From Luteimonas sp. J29 (GTDB lineage: Bacteria; Pseudomonadota; Gammaproteobacteria; Xanthomonadales; Xanthomonadaceae), in assembly GCF_000472505.1 (NCBI RefSeq), contig NZ_AWZR01000002.1, positions 1-64,000 of the forward strand: DNA of 64,000 nt. The letters run 5' to 3'. The translations under genes and the position numbers were made by a program. Below the pieces are notes generated by a model. The model worked only from the letters and a program-made list of their open reading frames with translations, had not been told where the DNA came from and searched no databases. Positions 1 through 12,208 of the stretch are shown piece after piece (the first letter of the stretch is position 1; each line of letters opens with the position of its first letter).

Positions 1-1895
1 CTCCCGCCCACCGCCGTCGCGCTGTCGGCCGTCGCCGTCGCGTTGAAGCCCGACGCGGTCGCGTACTGGCCGTCGGCGTACGCGCCGCTGCCGTAGGCCG
101 ACGCGCCCTGGCCGAACGCGTTCGCCGCCTCGCCCGACGCGGTCGCATACGCGCCTTCGGCGTACGCACCGATGTCGTCGCCCGGATCCTCGTCGTCGCC
201 GGTCGCCTGGAAGTAGCGGTTGCTCGCCGTGGCGTCTTCCAGCTGCGCCAGGTTCACCGCGTCCGTCGCCTCGGTGCCCGCGGCCACGTTGGTGATCTGG
301 CGTTCGGCGCCCGCGTCGCCTACCGACACCGTGTTGGCGCGGTCGGCGTAGGAGCCCTGACCCAGGGCCACGCTGCCATCGGCCACCGCGGTCGCATCCG
401 ACCCCAGCGCGAGACTGTCCTCGCCCACCGCGGCGCTGAAGTTGCCCAGCGCGGTGCTGTTGTAGCCGCCCGCGTACGCCGCACCGCCCACTGCGGTCGA
501 GTAGTCGCCTGCCGCTTCGGTCGGCAGCAGGCCGAAGAACGCACCGCCCACCGCCACCGCGTTCTCGCCGCTGGCGATGGCGTACTCGCCCACGGCCACC
601 GAGTCGTAACCGCCGGCGAACGCACCGAAGCCCACTGCCGTCGCGCCCTCCAACAGGGCCTCGGCGCCGTAGCCGAGCGCGCTCGTGCCGAAGCCGCTGG
701 CAAGGCTGTAGCCGCCGTACGCGGCGGAGCCATTGCCTTCGGCGCTCGAGCGGAAACCCGTGGCCGTGGCCTGGACGCCAGACGCGTTGGCCTCGCTGCC
801 CAGCGCGGTGGCATACGGCGCGACGGCCTGCGCACCGGCGCCGAACGCGGCGGTGCCGTCGCCCTCCGCGACCGCACCGGCGCCCGCGGCGATCGCGCCC
901 TCGCCATCGACGCTGGCGTCGTCGCTGCCGTCGTCGGCGCCGTTGGCCTTGAAGTAGCGGTCGGTGTGCTCGGCGACCTCCGCGACCTCGTCCACCGTAC
1001 CGGCGAGGTCCTGCACGTCGCCGGCCAGCCCTTCCACGGTACCGGCGAGTTCACCCACGGAATCGGCCACGGCGTTGACCTGGCCGACCGTGGCCGCGTC
1101 GCTGGCCGCGATGCCGTCGCTGACGTTGACGATCCGGCGCGTGGCCGGGCCGATGGTGCCGGCGCCGCCGCCGTTGCCGACCGAGAACACGCCGGCCTCG
1201 GTGGCGCGCGCGCCGTAACCCAGCGCCACGCTGCCGGTCGCGGCGGGGGCGACGTAGGCGTTGAAGCCCATCGCCACCGCGCCTTCCGAATGCGCCTGCG
1301 CGCCCTGCCCGACCGCGGTGCTGCGCAGGCCGAGCGCCTGGGTGGAGCTGCCGAGCGCGGTCGAAGCGGTGCCCGACGCCAGCGCGTTGGAGCCGGCGGC
1401 AGTCGCGTTGCCCTGCAGCGCCCGGGCGTTGTTGCCCACCGCGGTGGAACTGGTGTGGGTGGCGCTCGCGGCATTGCCGATCGCGGTGGAACCGGCGCCA
1501 CTGGCGACGGCACCGTCGCCGCAGGCCAGCGCGGCGGTGCCCGTGGCCGACGCGGTGCCGCACGGATTCACTGCCTCCGCCGGCCCCTTCGGCCCCTGCG
1601 GATCGGGCTTGCCGTTGCCGGGCTCGTGCGCATGCGGCGGCGGACCCTTCGGATCCGGCTTGTCGTTGCCGTTGCCGGGTCCGTGCGCATGCGGCGGCGG
1701 GCCCGACTGCGGTCCGCCTTTCCCCGCACCCGGACCCTGGGCCAGCGCCCCTGCCGACACGGTCAGCGCGGTGGCCATCACGACCGCCTGCAGCAGGCGC
1801 GCCCCCTTGCCCTTGCCCCTGGCACGGACGTGCTCGGAGGCCACGGCCACCTGGCCGGTCGACTGGTTCCAGATCCGGGTGTAGATGCGGTTCAT
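1..1895 (-). CDS. YadA-like trimeric autotransporter adhesin (5' part, cut by window edge)
   Basis: Surface adhesin of the type V secretion class; the passenger head is seen but the stalk and C-terminal membrane anchor lie beyond the left edge. The start (ATG at 1895) is preceded by GAGGGAG 7 nt upstream. The N-terminus MNRIYTRIWNQSTGQVAVAS is a typical extended signal peptide region, followed by a signal peptide ending near ALAQ. Next comes a Gly/Pro/His linker with a duplicated PPPHAH segment, then many roughly 14-residue left-handed beta-roll head repeats (S/T-A-[VL]-G style). Two neck-like motifs (VNVSDGIAASDAATVGQVN near 1080-1140 and ITNVAAGTEATDAVNLAQL near 240-305) each precede a YF-A-G-DD segment, so the head is modular. 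The frame is open to base 1. The family is clear; the ligand is unknown. Confidence 0.9.
   Translation of the reverse strand, partial: MNRIYTRIWNQSTGQVAVASEHVRARGKGKGARLLQAVVMATALTVSAGALAQGPGAGKGGPQSGPPPHAHGPGNGNDKPDPKGPPPHAHEPGNGKPDPQGPKGPAEAVNPCGTASATGTAALACGDGAVASGAGSTAIGNAASATHTSSTAVGNNARALQGNATAAGSNALASGTASTALGSSTQALGLRSTAVGQGAQAHSEGAVAMGFNAYVAPAATGSVALGYGARATEAGVFSVGNGGGAGTIGPATRRIVNVSDGIAASDAATVGQVNAVADSVGELAGTVEGLAGDVQDLAGTVDEVAEVAEHTDRYFKANGADDGSDDASVDGEGAIAAGAGAVAEGDGTAAFGAGAQAVAPYATALGSEANASGVQATATGFRSSAEGNGSAAYGGYSLASGFGTSALGYGAEALLEGATAVGFGAFAGGYDSVAVGEYAIASGENAVAVGGAFFGLLPTEAAGDYSTAVGGAAYAGGYNSTALGNFSAAVGEDSLALGSDATAVADGSVALGQGSYADRANTVSVGDAGAERQITNVAAGTEATDAVNLAQLEDATASNRYFQATGDDEDPGDDIGAYAEGAYATASGEAANAFGQGASAYGSGAYADGQYATASGFNATATADSATAVGG
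1585..1701 (-). repeat. Imperfect direct repeat in adhesin linker
   Basis: Two adjacent near-identical units (1585-1644 and 1645-1701) encode a duplicated Pro/Gly-rich stretch, each containing PPPHAH followed by a GNG-KPDP segment. It sits between the signal peptide and the head repeats of the adhesin. The units differ by a 3-bp indel and a few substitutions, consistent with recent duplication or slippage. Confidence 0.75.
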
Positions 1896-2118
1896 CGAAA
1901 AGCTCCCTCTTGACGTGAAGTGCGGAATCCGACGGCAACGGCGACCGCGCGACCGCGCTGCGGCCGCCCGGAACTGTCTGGTTGTGCAGGGGGGAGAAGT
2001 GGGCGCCTTGGAAAACGCCGGGAACGCCCGTCGAAGGGGCGGCCATTCCCTGGCGGAACCGGTAGCGCTTCCTGACGCTCCTCTGAACACTTTCGACTGT
2101 GACGGATACTCGCCGCGA

Positions 2119-2135
2119 TTGACAAATTACGTCAA
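2119..2135. promoter_or_regulatory. Palindrome TTGAC-N7-GTCAA upstream of adhesin gene
   Basis: The sequence TTGACAAATTACGTCAA is a perfect 5-bp inverted repeat with a 7-bp AT-rich spacer, in the only AT-rich patch of this gap. On the minus strand the right arm reads TTGACG, a good -35 hexamer, although the -10 about 17-18 bp downstream (GAGTAT) is poor. It could be an operator for a dimeric regulator, overlapping the adhesin promoter. The regulator is not identifiable from sequence alone. Confidence 0.4.
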
Positions 2136-2299
2136 GTACCTTGGCAAGAACGGGGCACTTTCTGACCAATGAGAGCAACATTTGACCCTGTTATCAGCGG
2201 GTTGCAGGCGCAACCGCGATGGAGTTCGCAGGTCAGGACTGAAAGCGGTTGATCCGGCGCACGGTGGAGCCCGTGCGGCTGCCGCGCGCGCGCACGAAT

Positions 2300-2320
2300 C
2301 CCGGCGACAGTCGCGCCGGG
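2300..2320 (-). terminator. Possible hairpin downstream of purL
   Basis: CCCGGCG and CGCCGGG form a perfect 7-bp stem around a 7-nt loop, 55 bp beyond the purL stop. No T-run follows on the minus strand, so it is at best a Rho-assisted or weak end. Confidence 0.25.
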
Positions 2321-2374
2321 ACGCAGGATCTTTGCAATGCGTGGGGTGAGGCGTAGGGGCGCCGCCGGCCCCGG

Positions 2375-6298
<3,924 letters not shown>

Positions 6299-6380
6299 GT
6301 CCGGAGGTGGCTGGGAGCGGGCCGCCTATTGTAATGGGCTTTGCGCCGCGCCGCCCAAGCGCCGCCCCGCCGGTCGCGCC

Positions 6381-7211
6381 TCAGCCGCCGGGCGCGGGCG
6401 CGGCCCCGGAGACATTCTCGGCCTGCTGCAGCGCCGCCAGCAGGGCGTCGGGCGGCAGGTAGCCCGGCATCTGCAGGCCGTCTTCGGTCACGATCATCGG
6501 CGTACCGGTCAGCCCCACGCGCTGGCCGAGCGCATAGTGCCGGGCCACCGGGTTGGCGCAGCGACGGGCAGGCACCGGGCGGTCGTTCTTGGCGTCGGTG
6601 AGCGCCTTGCGGCGGTCGGGCGCGCACCAGACCGACTCCATCAGGGCGAAGTCGGGCGTGTCCGGCCCCATCCGCGGGAACGCCAGGTACTCGATCGCGA
6701 TCCCGCGCCGGTTGTACTCCTCGATCTCCTGGTGGAGCTTGCGGCAGTAGCCGCATTCGACGTCGGTGAACACGGTCACGGTGTAGCGCGGCTGCGGCGG
6801 GGAGAACACGATCTTCTCGCTGCGCGGCACCTCGGCCAGCAGCCGGCGCCGGACCGCCGCCACCGCCGTGCGGCTCACCTCGCGCTTGGCCTCCACGTCG
6901 TACAGGCTGCCCTGGAGCAGGTAGCGGCCGTCGTCGCTGACGTAGAGCGCCTGGCCCGACACCACCACCTCGCGGAAGCCCTCCAGCGGCGCGGGCGCGA
7001 TCGAGTCGATCTGGATGTCGGGATTGATCGATTCGATCGCCTGGCGCACCCGGTCCTCCGGCGTGCCGGGCTCGGTGTGGATCTGCTCGAAGGCGGCGGG
7101 CGCACCGGCGGCGTCCGCCACCCCGGCGACCGGCGCGTCGGGCGCCTTGGCGCAGGCCGACAGGCTGGCGACGCACAGGACGGAGAGCAGGAGGCTGGAC
7201 TTGGGCGACAT
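6381..7211 (-). CDS. dsbC: DsbC-type thiol:disulfide interchange protein, predicted lipoprotein
   Basis: Predicted periplasmic disulfide isomerase that repairs wrongly paired cysteines, kept reduced by DsbD in known systems. 276 residues. The thioredoxin fold carries CGYC (Cys153/Cys156), preceded by VFTDVE, a second Cys pair (VWCAPD and RRCANP) and the cis-Pro loop GTPMIV. The N-terminal half (about 50-110) fits the DsbC dimerisation domain. Unusually, the signal peptide ends in a lipobox (LSAC, Cys20) followed by Ala, so the protein is probably anchored to the outer membrane rather than soluble. Sits between asnB and purL on the minus strand. Confidence 0.9.
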   Translation of the reverse strand: MSPKSSLLLSVLCVASLSACAKAPDAPVAGVADAAGAPAAFEQIHTEPGTPEDRVRQAIESINPDIQIDSIAPAPLEGFREVVVSGQALYVSDDGRYLLQGSLYDVEAKREVSRTAVAAVRRRLLAEVPRSEKIVFSPPQPRYTVTVFTDVECGYCRKLHQEIEEYNRRGIAIEYLAFPRMGPDTPDFALMESVWCAPDRRKALTDAKNDRPVPARRCANPVARHYALGQRVGLTGTPMIVTEDGLQMPGYLPPDALLAALQQAENVSGAAPAPGG

Positions 7212-7337
7212 CGGGCGGGCACTTCTCCGGAACAGCCCCGGATTGTCGCACGGGGCGCCGAAATGGCCGCCCGCGGCGCGCCAGCCGCCGCATGCCGTAC
7301 AGGTGCCGTAAGGCGTGGCGCCTGCGCGCGCGCCGCT

Positions 7338-9035
7338 TCAGGTGCCCGCCAGCGCCTGGGCGTGGACCCCGGCGACGGCGCGGCCGGAGGGATCGGCCAT
7401 CTTCGCGAAGCTGGCGTCCCAGGCGATCGCCGCCGGCGAGGAACAGGCGATCGACTTGCCGCCCGGGACCGTCTCCGCCGCGGCCTGGCCGGGGAAGTAG
7501 CGCTCGAAGATGGTGCGGTAGAAGTACGCCTCCTTGGTCAGCGGCGGGTTGACCGGGAAGCGCCTGCCGGCGGCGGCCAGCTCGCGATCGGAGACCTGGC
7601 TTTCCGCGTGCGCCTTGAGGCCGTCGATCCAGCCGTAGCCGACGCCGTCGCTGAACTGCTCCTTCTGCCGCCACAGGATCTCCGGCGGCAGGTAGCCGTC
7701 GAAGGCCTCGCGCAGGATGCCCTTCTCCATCCGCTGCGGGCCGTCGCTGCCCTTGAGCACCATCTTGTACTTCGCGTCCATGCGCATGGCCACGTCGAGG
7801 AACTCGCGGTCCAGGAACGGAACGCGCGGCTCCACGCCCCAGGCCATCATCGACTTGTTGGCACGCAGGCAGTCATAGAAGTTGAGCGCGTCGAGCTTGC
7901 GCACCAGCTCCTCGTGGAACTCGCGCGCGTTCGGTGCCTTGTGGAAGTACAGGTAACCGCCGAACACCTCGTCGCTGCCTTCGCCCGACAGCACCATCTT
8001 CACGCCCATGGCCTTGATCCGGCGTGCGAGCAGGAACATCGGTGTGGAGGCGCGGATGGTGGTGACGTCGTAGGTCTCGATGTGGCGGATCACCTCCGGC
8101 AGCGCGTCCAGGCCTTCCTCGAAGGTGTATTCGAAGCCGTGGTGCACCGTGCCCAGCGCCTCGGCGGCAACCTTGGCCGCTGCCAGGTCGGGTGAACCCT
8201 CCAGGCCGATAGCGAACGAGTGCAGGCGCGGCCACCAGGCCTCGGTCTGGTCGCCATCCTCGACGCGATGGCGGGCGTAGCGCGCGGCCACCGCCGCGAC
8301 CAGCGACGAATCCAGGCCGCCGGACAGCAGCACGCCGTAGGGCACGTCGGTCATCAGCTGGCGGTGCACCGCCGCCTCGAACGCCTCGCGCAGTTCCTGC
8401 GGCGAGACTTCCACGCCCTCGACCGCGTCGTAGTCGCGCCACGGCCGCTCGTAGTACTTCGCGAGTTCGCCGGTAGCGGTGTCGTACCAGTGGCCAGGCG
8501 GGAACTGGGCGACGTCGGCGCACTCCTCCACCAGCGACTTCATCTCCGAGGCCACGCGCAGGCGGCCTTCGCGGTCATGGCCCCAGTACAGCGGCACCAC
8601 GCCGATCGGATCGCGGGCGATGATGGCCCTGCCCCTGGCCTTGTCCCACAGGGCGAAGGCGAAGATGCCGTTGAGCCTGTTGAGGAACGAGGCCGGCTCG
8701 TCCTCGCGGTACAGCGCGTTGATCACCTCGCAGTCCGACGCGGTCTGGAACGCGTACGACTGCCGCAGCTCGTCCTTCAGCAGCTTGTGGTTGTAGATCT
8801 CGCCGTTGACCGCCAGCGCCAGCCCGCCGTCCTCCGACAGCAGCGGCTGCGAGCCACCGGCCGGATCGACGATGGCCAGGCGCTCGTGGACCAGGATCGC
8901 GCCCGCATCGACGTACACGCCGCTCCAGTCGGGGCCGCGGTGGCGCTGCCGCTGCGACAGGTCCAGCGCCTGCCGGCGCAGCGCGGGGACGTCGTCTCCG
9001 GGCTGCAGCCCGAACATGCCGAAGATCGAACACAT
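7338..9035 (-). CDS. asnB: Glutamine-hydrolysing asparagine synthetase B
   Basis: Makes asparagine from aspartate, ATP and glutamine in the cytosol. 565 residues (E. coli AsnB 554). The start at 9035 is chosen because MCSIFGMFG puts the catalytic Cys at residue 2 after Met removal, and AGGAG lies about 10 nt upstream; an in-frame extension further upstream would bury the Cys. The N-terminal glutaminase has RGPDWSG and NGEIYNH; the synthetase domain has the PP-loop LLSGGLDSSLVAA and SGEGSDEVFGGY. Transcription is probably controlled by attenuation (leader at 9134-9226 and terminator at 9080-9109). Confidence 0.97.
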   Translation of the reverse strand: MCSIFGMFGLQPGDDVPALRRQALDLSQRQRHRGPDWSGVYVDAGAILVHERLAIVDPAGGSQPLLSEDGGLALAVNGEIYNHKLLKDELRQSYAFQTASDCEVINALYREDEPASFLNRLNGIFAFALWDKARGRAIIARDPIGVVPLYWGHDREGRLRVASEMKSLVEECADVAQFPPGHWYDTATGELAKYYERPWRDYDAVEGVEVSPQELREAFEAAVHRQLMTDVPYGVLLSGGLDSSLVAAVAARYARHRVEDGDQTEAWWPRLHSFAIGLEGSPDLAAAKVAAEALGTVHHGFEYTFEEGLDALPEVIRHIETYDVTTIRASTPMFLLARRIKAMGVKMVLSGEGSDEVFGGYLYFHKAPNAREFHEELVRKLDALNFYDCLRANKSMMAWGVEPRVPFLDREFLDVAMRMDAKYKMVLKGSDGPQRMEKGILREAFDGYLPPEILWRQKEQFSDGVGYGWIDGLKAHAESQVSDRELAAAGRRFPVNPPLTKEAYFYRTIFERYFPGQAAAETVPGGKSIACSSPAAIAWDASFAKMADPSGRAVAGVHAQALAGT

Positions 9036-9079
9036 CGAACACGAACTCCTGGTCAGGTCCGGTGGCCCGGACGCACACG

Positions 9080-9109
9080 AAAAAGGCCCGCACCTTGCGA
9101 TGCGGGCCT
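9080..9109 (-). terminator. Attenuator terminator in asnB leader
   Basis: On the minus strand AGGCCCGCA (9109-9101) and TGCGGGCCT (9092-9084) form a perfect 9-bp stem with an 8-nt loop, followed directly by UUUUU. It lies 45 nt upstream of the asnB start and 24 nt after the stop of an Asn-rich leader ORF, so it would stop transcription before asnB. The 5' arm can alternatively pair with GCGGGCC in the leader (plus 9148-9154), giving a 7-bp antiterminator. Confidence 0.88.
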
Positions 9110-9133
9110 GCGTTGTCGGCGTTGTAGGGGGTA

Positions 9134-9226
9134 CTACGCCCGGCTGCGGCCCGCGTCGCGCACGCGATTGTTGCCCGCGTTGTTGCGGTTGCCGGCATTC
9201 GCGTTGCGGGCGGACTGCATGGCCAT
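9134..9226 (-). CDS. asnB leader peptide, Asn-rich (attenuator)
   Basis: A 30-codon ORF with Asn at codons 8, 10, 13, 15, 16, 19 and 20 (seven in 13 codons), ending in TAG just before a strong intrinsic terminator. It begins MAMQSARNANAGNRNN. This is the standard layout of a leader-peptide attenuator: scarce Asn-tRNA would stall the ribosome on the Asn codons, expose GCGGGCC (codons 24-26) and let it pair with the 5' terminator arm, so asnB is read. No clear Shine-Dalgarno precedes either ATG (9226 or 9220), so initiation may be leaderless or weak. Mechanism inferred by analogy with his/trp/leu leaders. Confidence 0.85.
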   Translation of the reverse strand: MAMQSARNANAGNRNNAGNNRVRDAGRSRA

Positions 9227-9348
9227 GGCGCGACCGTACCGCGGCGAGACCGGGCCGCGCAACAGTTGCAGACACAACCGTCACCGCCCCGCCGGAATAC
9301 TCGTCCGGGGACCGCCGTGCCGGTCCCGGGCCAACCGGAGACGCCACC

Positions 9349-11019
9349 TTGAGCGAGACCATGCAACGACTGTCCAGGACTTCCCAGGTGATCGCGATGC
9401 TCGCGCGCTACCGCAGCGCCGGCATCCTCACCGGCTTCGACCTCGGCGAGGCGGAGGAAGACCCCATCGACGGCGAGACCGACGAGCTGGCCGAGCGCTT
9501 CGTCGCCGACCTCGAGGCGATGGGTCCGGCCTTCGTCAAGCTCGGCCAGGCGCTGTCCACCCGGCCGGACCTGGTCCCGGCCAGCTGGATCACCGCGCTC
9601 GAGCGCACCCAGGACGACGCCACGCCGGCGCCGGTCGACGACATCGAGGCGCTGCTGGAGAAGGAGCTGGGCGTGCGCGCCAGCAAGGTGTTCTCCGAGA
9701 TCGACCCGGAGCCCATGGCCGCCGCGTCGCTGGCCCAGGTGCACCGCGCGGTGCTGCGCGACGGCCGGGTGGTGGCGCTGAAGATCCAGCGCCCGGACGT
9801 GGCCTGCGCCTGCCGCGTGGACCTGGACGTGCTGGCGGGCCTCGCCGGCACCGCCGACGCGCTCACCGACGCCGGCCGCCGCATGCGCCTGGCGGACTGG
9901 ATCGCCGAATTCCGCAAGGCGATGCTCGACGAGCTCGACTACCGGATCGAGGCCGAGAACCTGGACCGCTTCGCACGCCACCTCGCCGGCTACGCGCGGC
10001 TGCGCGTGCCGCGCCCGCTGTGGGACTACGTGACGCCCCGGCTGCTGGTGATGGAATGGATCGACGGCATCAACGTCACCAGGATCAGCGGCCTGCGGCG
10101 CACCGAGGAGGACACCGCCCCGGCGACCGTGGAGCTGCTGCGCGCCTACCTCGACCAGGTGTTCGTGCACGGCGACATCCACGCCGACCCGCATCCCGGC
10201 AACGTGCTGCTGTGCCCGGACGGGCGCATCGCCCTGATCGACCTGGGCATGGTCGCGACCATCCCGCCGCGCCAGCGCGAGCGGCTGCTCAAGCTGGTGT
10301 TCGCCGCGGTCGACGGCCGCGGCGAGGACGTGGAGCGCGAACTGGTGGCGCTGGGCACGCGGCTGGAGGACTTCGACGAGTCGGCCTGCGTGCGCGAGGT
10401 GTCGCAGGTGGTGGCGCGCTATTCCGGCTCCGCCCGCCCCACGTCCGAAGGCCGGATGGTGCTGGAACTGGTGCGCCGCTCCACCGAATGCGGGCTGCGC
10501 ACGCCGCCGGAGATCAGCCTGCTGGGCAAGACCCTGCTCAACCTCGAACGCGTCGTCGATGCGCTGGCGCCGGGCGTGGACGTGCGCCGCGAGATCGAAT
10601 CGCACCTGCAGTCGCTGATGCGCGAGCGCCTGCGCCAGTCGCTCTCGCCGACCAACCTCGCCGCCGAGGCGATGGAGCTGCAGGAGCTGGTGCGCGAAGC
10701 GCCGCGCAAGCTGTCCGACGCGCTGTCGCTGGTCGCGGCCAACCGCCTGCAGGTGCGCCTGGCGGGCCTGGACGACTCGCGGCTGATGGAGAACCTGCAG
10801 AAGATCGCCAACCGCATCGCCTCGGCGGTGGTGATCGCGGCGCTGCTGCTGTCGTCCACCCAGATCATGCGGCTGGAGGGCGGCCCGCGCCTGCTGGGCT
10901 ATCCCGCGCTGGCGATGCTGATGTTCCTGGTCGCCGCGGTGCTCGGTCTCATGCTGGTGGTCAGCGCGATGCGCCGCGACCGCCTGGCGCGGCCGGTGGA
11001 GCGTTCGGGCACCGAGTAG
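9349..11019 (+). CDS. ABC1/UbiB-family atypical kinase
   Basis: Member of the ABC1/UbiB/COQ8 ATPase family, known for supporting ubiquinone synthesis. 556 residues from a TTG start at 9349 with GGAG 8 nt upstream; ATG at 9361 is the alternative. Seen: KLGQALSTRPDL (about 64, the KxGQ motif), VALKIQRPDV, HGDIHADPHPGN (about 274) and IDLGM (about 297, the metal-binding DLG). Two hydrophobic helices close the protein (about 492-508 and 519-542), matching the UbiB tail. It is not in a ubiE-ubiJ-ubiB cluster here, so it may be a paralogue; I leave the symbol blank. Divergent from asnB. Confidence 0.88.
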   Translation: MSETMQRLSRTSQVIAMLARYRSAGILTGFDLGEAEEDPIDGETDELAERFVADLEAMGPAFVKLGQALSTRPDLVPASWITALERTQDDATPAPVDDIEALLEKELGVRASKVFSEIDPEPMAAASLAQVHRAVLRDGRVVALKIQRPDVACACRVDLDVLAGLAGTADALTDAGRRMRLADWIAEFRKAMLDELDYRIEAENLDRFARHLAGYARLRVPRPLWDYVTPRLLVMEWIDGINVTRISGLRRTEEDTAPATVELLRAYLDQVFVHGDIHADPHPGNVLLCPDGRIALIDLGMVATIPPRQRERLLKLVFAAVDGRGEDVERELVALGTRLEDFDESACVREVSQVVARYSGSARPTSEGRMVLELVRRSTECGLRTPPEISLLGKTLLNLERVVDALAPGVDVRREIESHLQSLMRERLRQSLSPTNLAAEAMELQELVREAPRKLSDALSLVAANRLQVRLAGLDDSRLMENLQKIANRIASAVVIAALLLSSTQIMRLEGGPRLLGYPALAMLMFLVAAVLGLMLVVSAMRRDRLARPVERSGTE

Positions 11020-11046
11020 CCCCCGCCCGCCTTGCGGCGAGGCGCT

Positions 11047-12183
11047 TCAGTTCAACAGCCGCTCCAGCAGGGCCAGGTACAGGCCGGGCAGCGCCTCCAG
11101 GTCGGCCACGCGCACGTGCTCGTCCACCTGGTGGATGCTGGCGTTGACCGGGCCGACCTCGATGCACTGCGCCCCCAGTGGCGCGATGAAGCGCGCGTCC
11201 GAGGTGCCGCCGCCGGTGCTCTCCTCCGGCGGGGCGCCGGCGAAGTCCGCCAGCACCTGGCGCGCGGCCTGGCGCAGCGGCCCCTCGGGCGTGTGGAAGG
11301 GCTCGCCGCTGCGGTGCCAGTCCAGCGCGTAGTCCAGGCCGTGTCGATCGAGGATCGCGGCGACCTCCGATTCCAGCCGCGGCGCGTCCCAGTGCGGGTT
11401 GTAGCGCAGGTTGAACACCACCTGCAGCTCGCCCGGGATGACGTTGTTGGCGCCGGTGCCGGCGTGCACGTTGCTCACCTGCAGGCTGGTCGGCGGAAAG
11501 CTCCCGTAGCCCGCGTCCCACGTGCGCGCCGTCAGTTCGGCCAGCGCGGGCGCGGCCTCGTGGACCGGATTGCGCGCCTTGTCCGGATAGGCCACGTGTC
11601 CCTGCACCCCGTGCACGGTGAGCGTGCCGGTCAGGCTCCCGCGGCGGCCGACCCGCAGCAGGTCGCCCAGACGCGCGGTCGAGGACGGCTCGCCGGTGAT
11701 GCACCAGTCGATCCGGGTGCCGCGCGCGCGGAAGGTCTCGGCGACCTTGCGCACGCCGTCGATCGCGTCGCCCTCCTCGTCCGAGGTCAGCAGCAGGGCG
11801 ACGGTGCCGGGATGGTCGGGATGCGCGGCCACGAAGCGTTCGAGCGCGACCACGAACGCGGCCACGCTGCCCTTCATGTCGGCGGCGCCGCGGCCGTAGA
11901 GAATGCCGTCGCGCACGCTCGGCTCGAACGGGTCGCTCGCCCAGGCCTCGCGCGGGCCGGGGGGGACCACGTCGGTATGGCCGAGCAGGACCAGGACCGG
12001 GCCGCCGCCGCCGTGCGTGGCCCACAGGTTGTCGACCTCGCCGAAGCGCAGGTGCTCCACGCCGAAACCCGCGCGCGCCAGGCGCGAGGCCACCAGCGCC
12101 TGGCAGCCGGCATCGTCCGGCGTCACGGACGGGCGCGAGATCAGCTCGCAGGCCAGCCGCAGAACGTCGCTCCCGTCGCCCAT
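11047..12183 (-). CDS. dapE: Succinyl-diaminopimelate desuccinylase
   Basis: Zinc hydrolase releasing succinate from N-succinyl-LL-diaminopimelate, the step after transamination in lysine and peptidoglycan precursor synthesis. 378 residues. Metal and catalytic motifs: [21 protein letters not shown] and [11 protein letters not shown], with the C-terminal GGTSDARF segment typical of M20 peptidases. The start at 12183 ([20 protein letters not shown]) has GGGGGAG 8 nt upstream and matches the family; an ATG at 12204 is seven codons longer. Last gene of the map-glnD-dapD-yffB-dapE run. Confidence 0.96.
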   Translation of the reverse strand: MGDGSDVLRLACELISRPSVTPDDAGCQALVASRLARAGFGVEHLRFGEVDNLWATHGGGGPVLVLLGHTDVVPPGPREAWASDPFEPSVRDGILYGRGAADMKGSVAAFVVALERFVAAHPDHPGTVALLLTSDEEGDAIDGVRKVAETFRARGTRIDWCITGEPSSTARLGDLLRVGRRGSLTGTLTVHGVQGHVAYPDKARNPVHEAAPALAELTARTWDAGYGSFPPTSLQVSNVHAGTGANNVIPGELQVVFNLRYNPHWDAPRLESEVAAILDRHGLDYALDWHRSGEPFHTPEGPLRQAARQVLADFAGAPPEESTGGGTSDARFIAPLGAQCIEVGPVNASIHQVDEHVRVADLEALPGLYLALLERLLN

Positions 12184-12208
12184 GTCCGCCACTCCCCCGC
12201 GCATCCGG

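Larger units (their letters stand above)
1896..2374. other. 480-bp intergenic region between adhesin and purL
   Basis: No convincing gene is present: short open frames on either strand lack a Shine-Dalgarno sequence and family resemblance. The segment around 2085-2200 is clearly less GC-rich than the rest and carries the palindrome at 2119-2135. A 7-bp GC hairpin at 2300-2320, without a U-tract, lies downstream of purL. The adhesin 5' leader would be about 200 nt if transcription starts near the palindrome. Confidence 0.6.
9036..9348. promoter_or_regulatory. Divergent control region of asnB and the ABC1-kinase gene
   Basis: The 313-bp divergent gap holds the asnB attenuator (leader 9134-9226, terminator 9080-9109) on the minus strand. 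Upstream of it, minus-strand TTGCGC (9267-9272) with TACGGT 18 bp downstream is a weak candidate asnB promoter that would place the start near the leader ATG. On the plus strand only the ribosome-binding site GGAG (9337-9340) of the kinase-like gene is recognisable. Confidence 0.45.

Noticed and set aside
1885..2172. 95-codon plus-strand frame upstream of the adhesin
   Set aside because: No Shine-Dalgarno, Arg-rich product, and it covers the likely adhesin promoter and leader.
7338..9362. Extended asnB start upstream of 9035
   Set aside because: It would read through the attenuator and place the catalytic Cys internally; Met-Cys at 9035 is required for the glutaminase.
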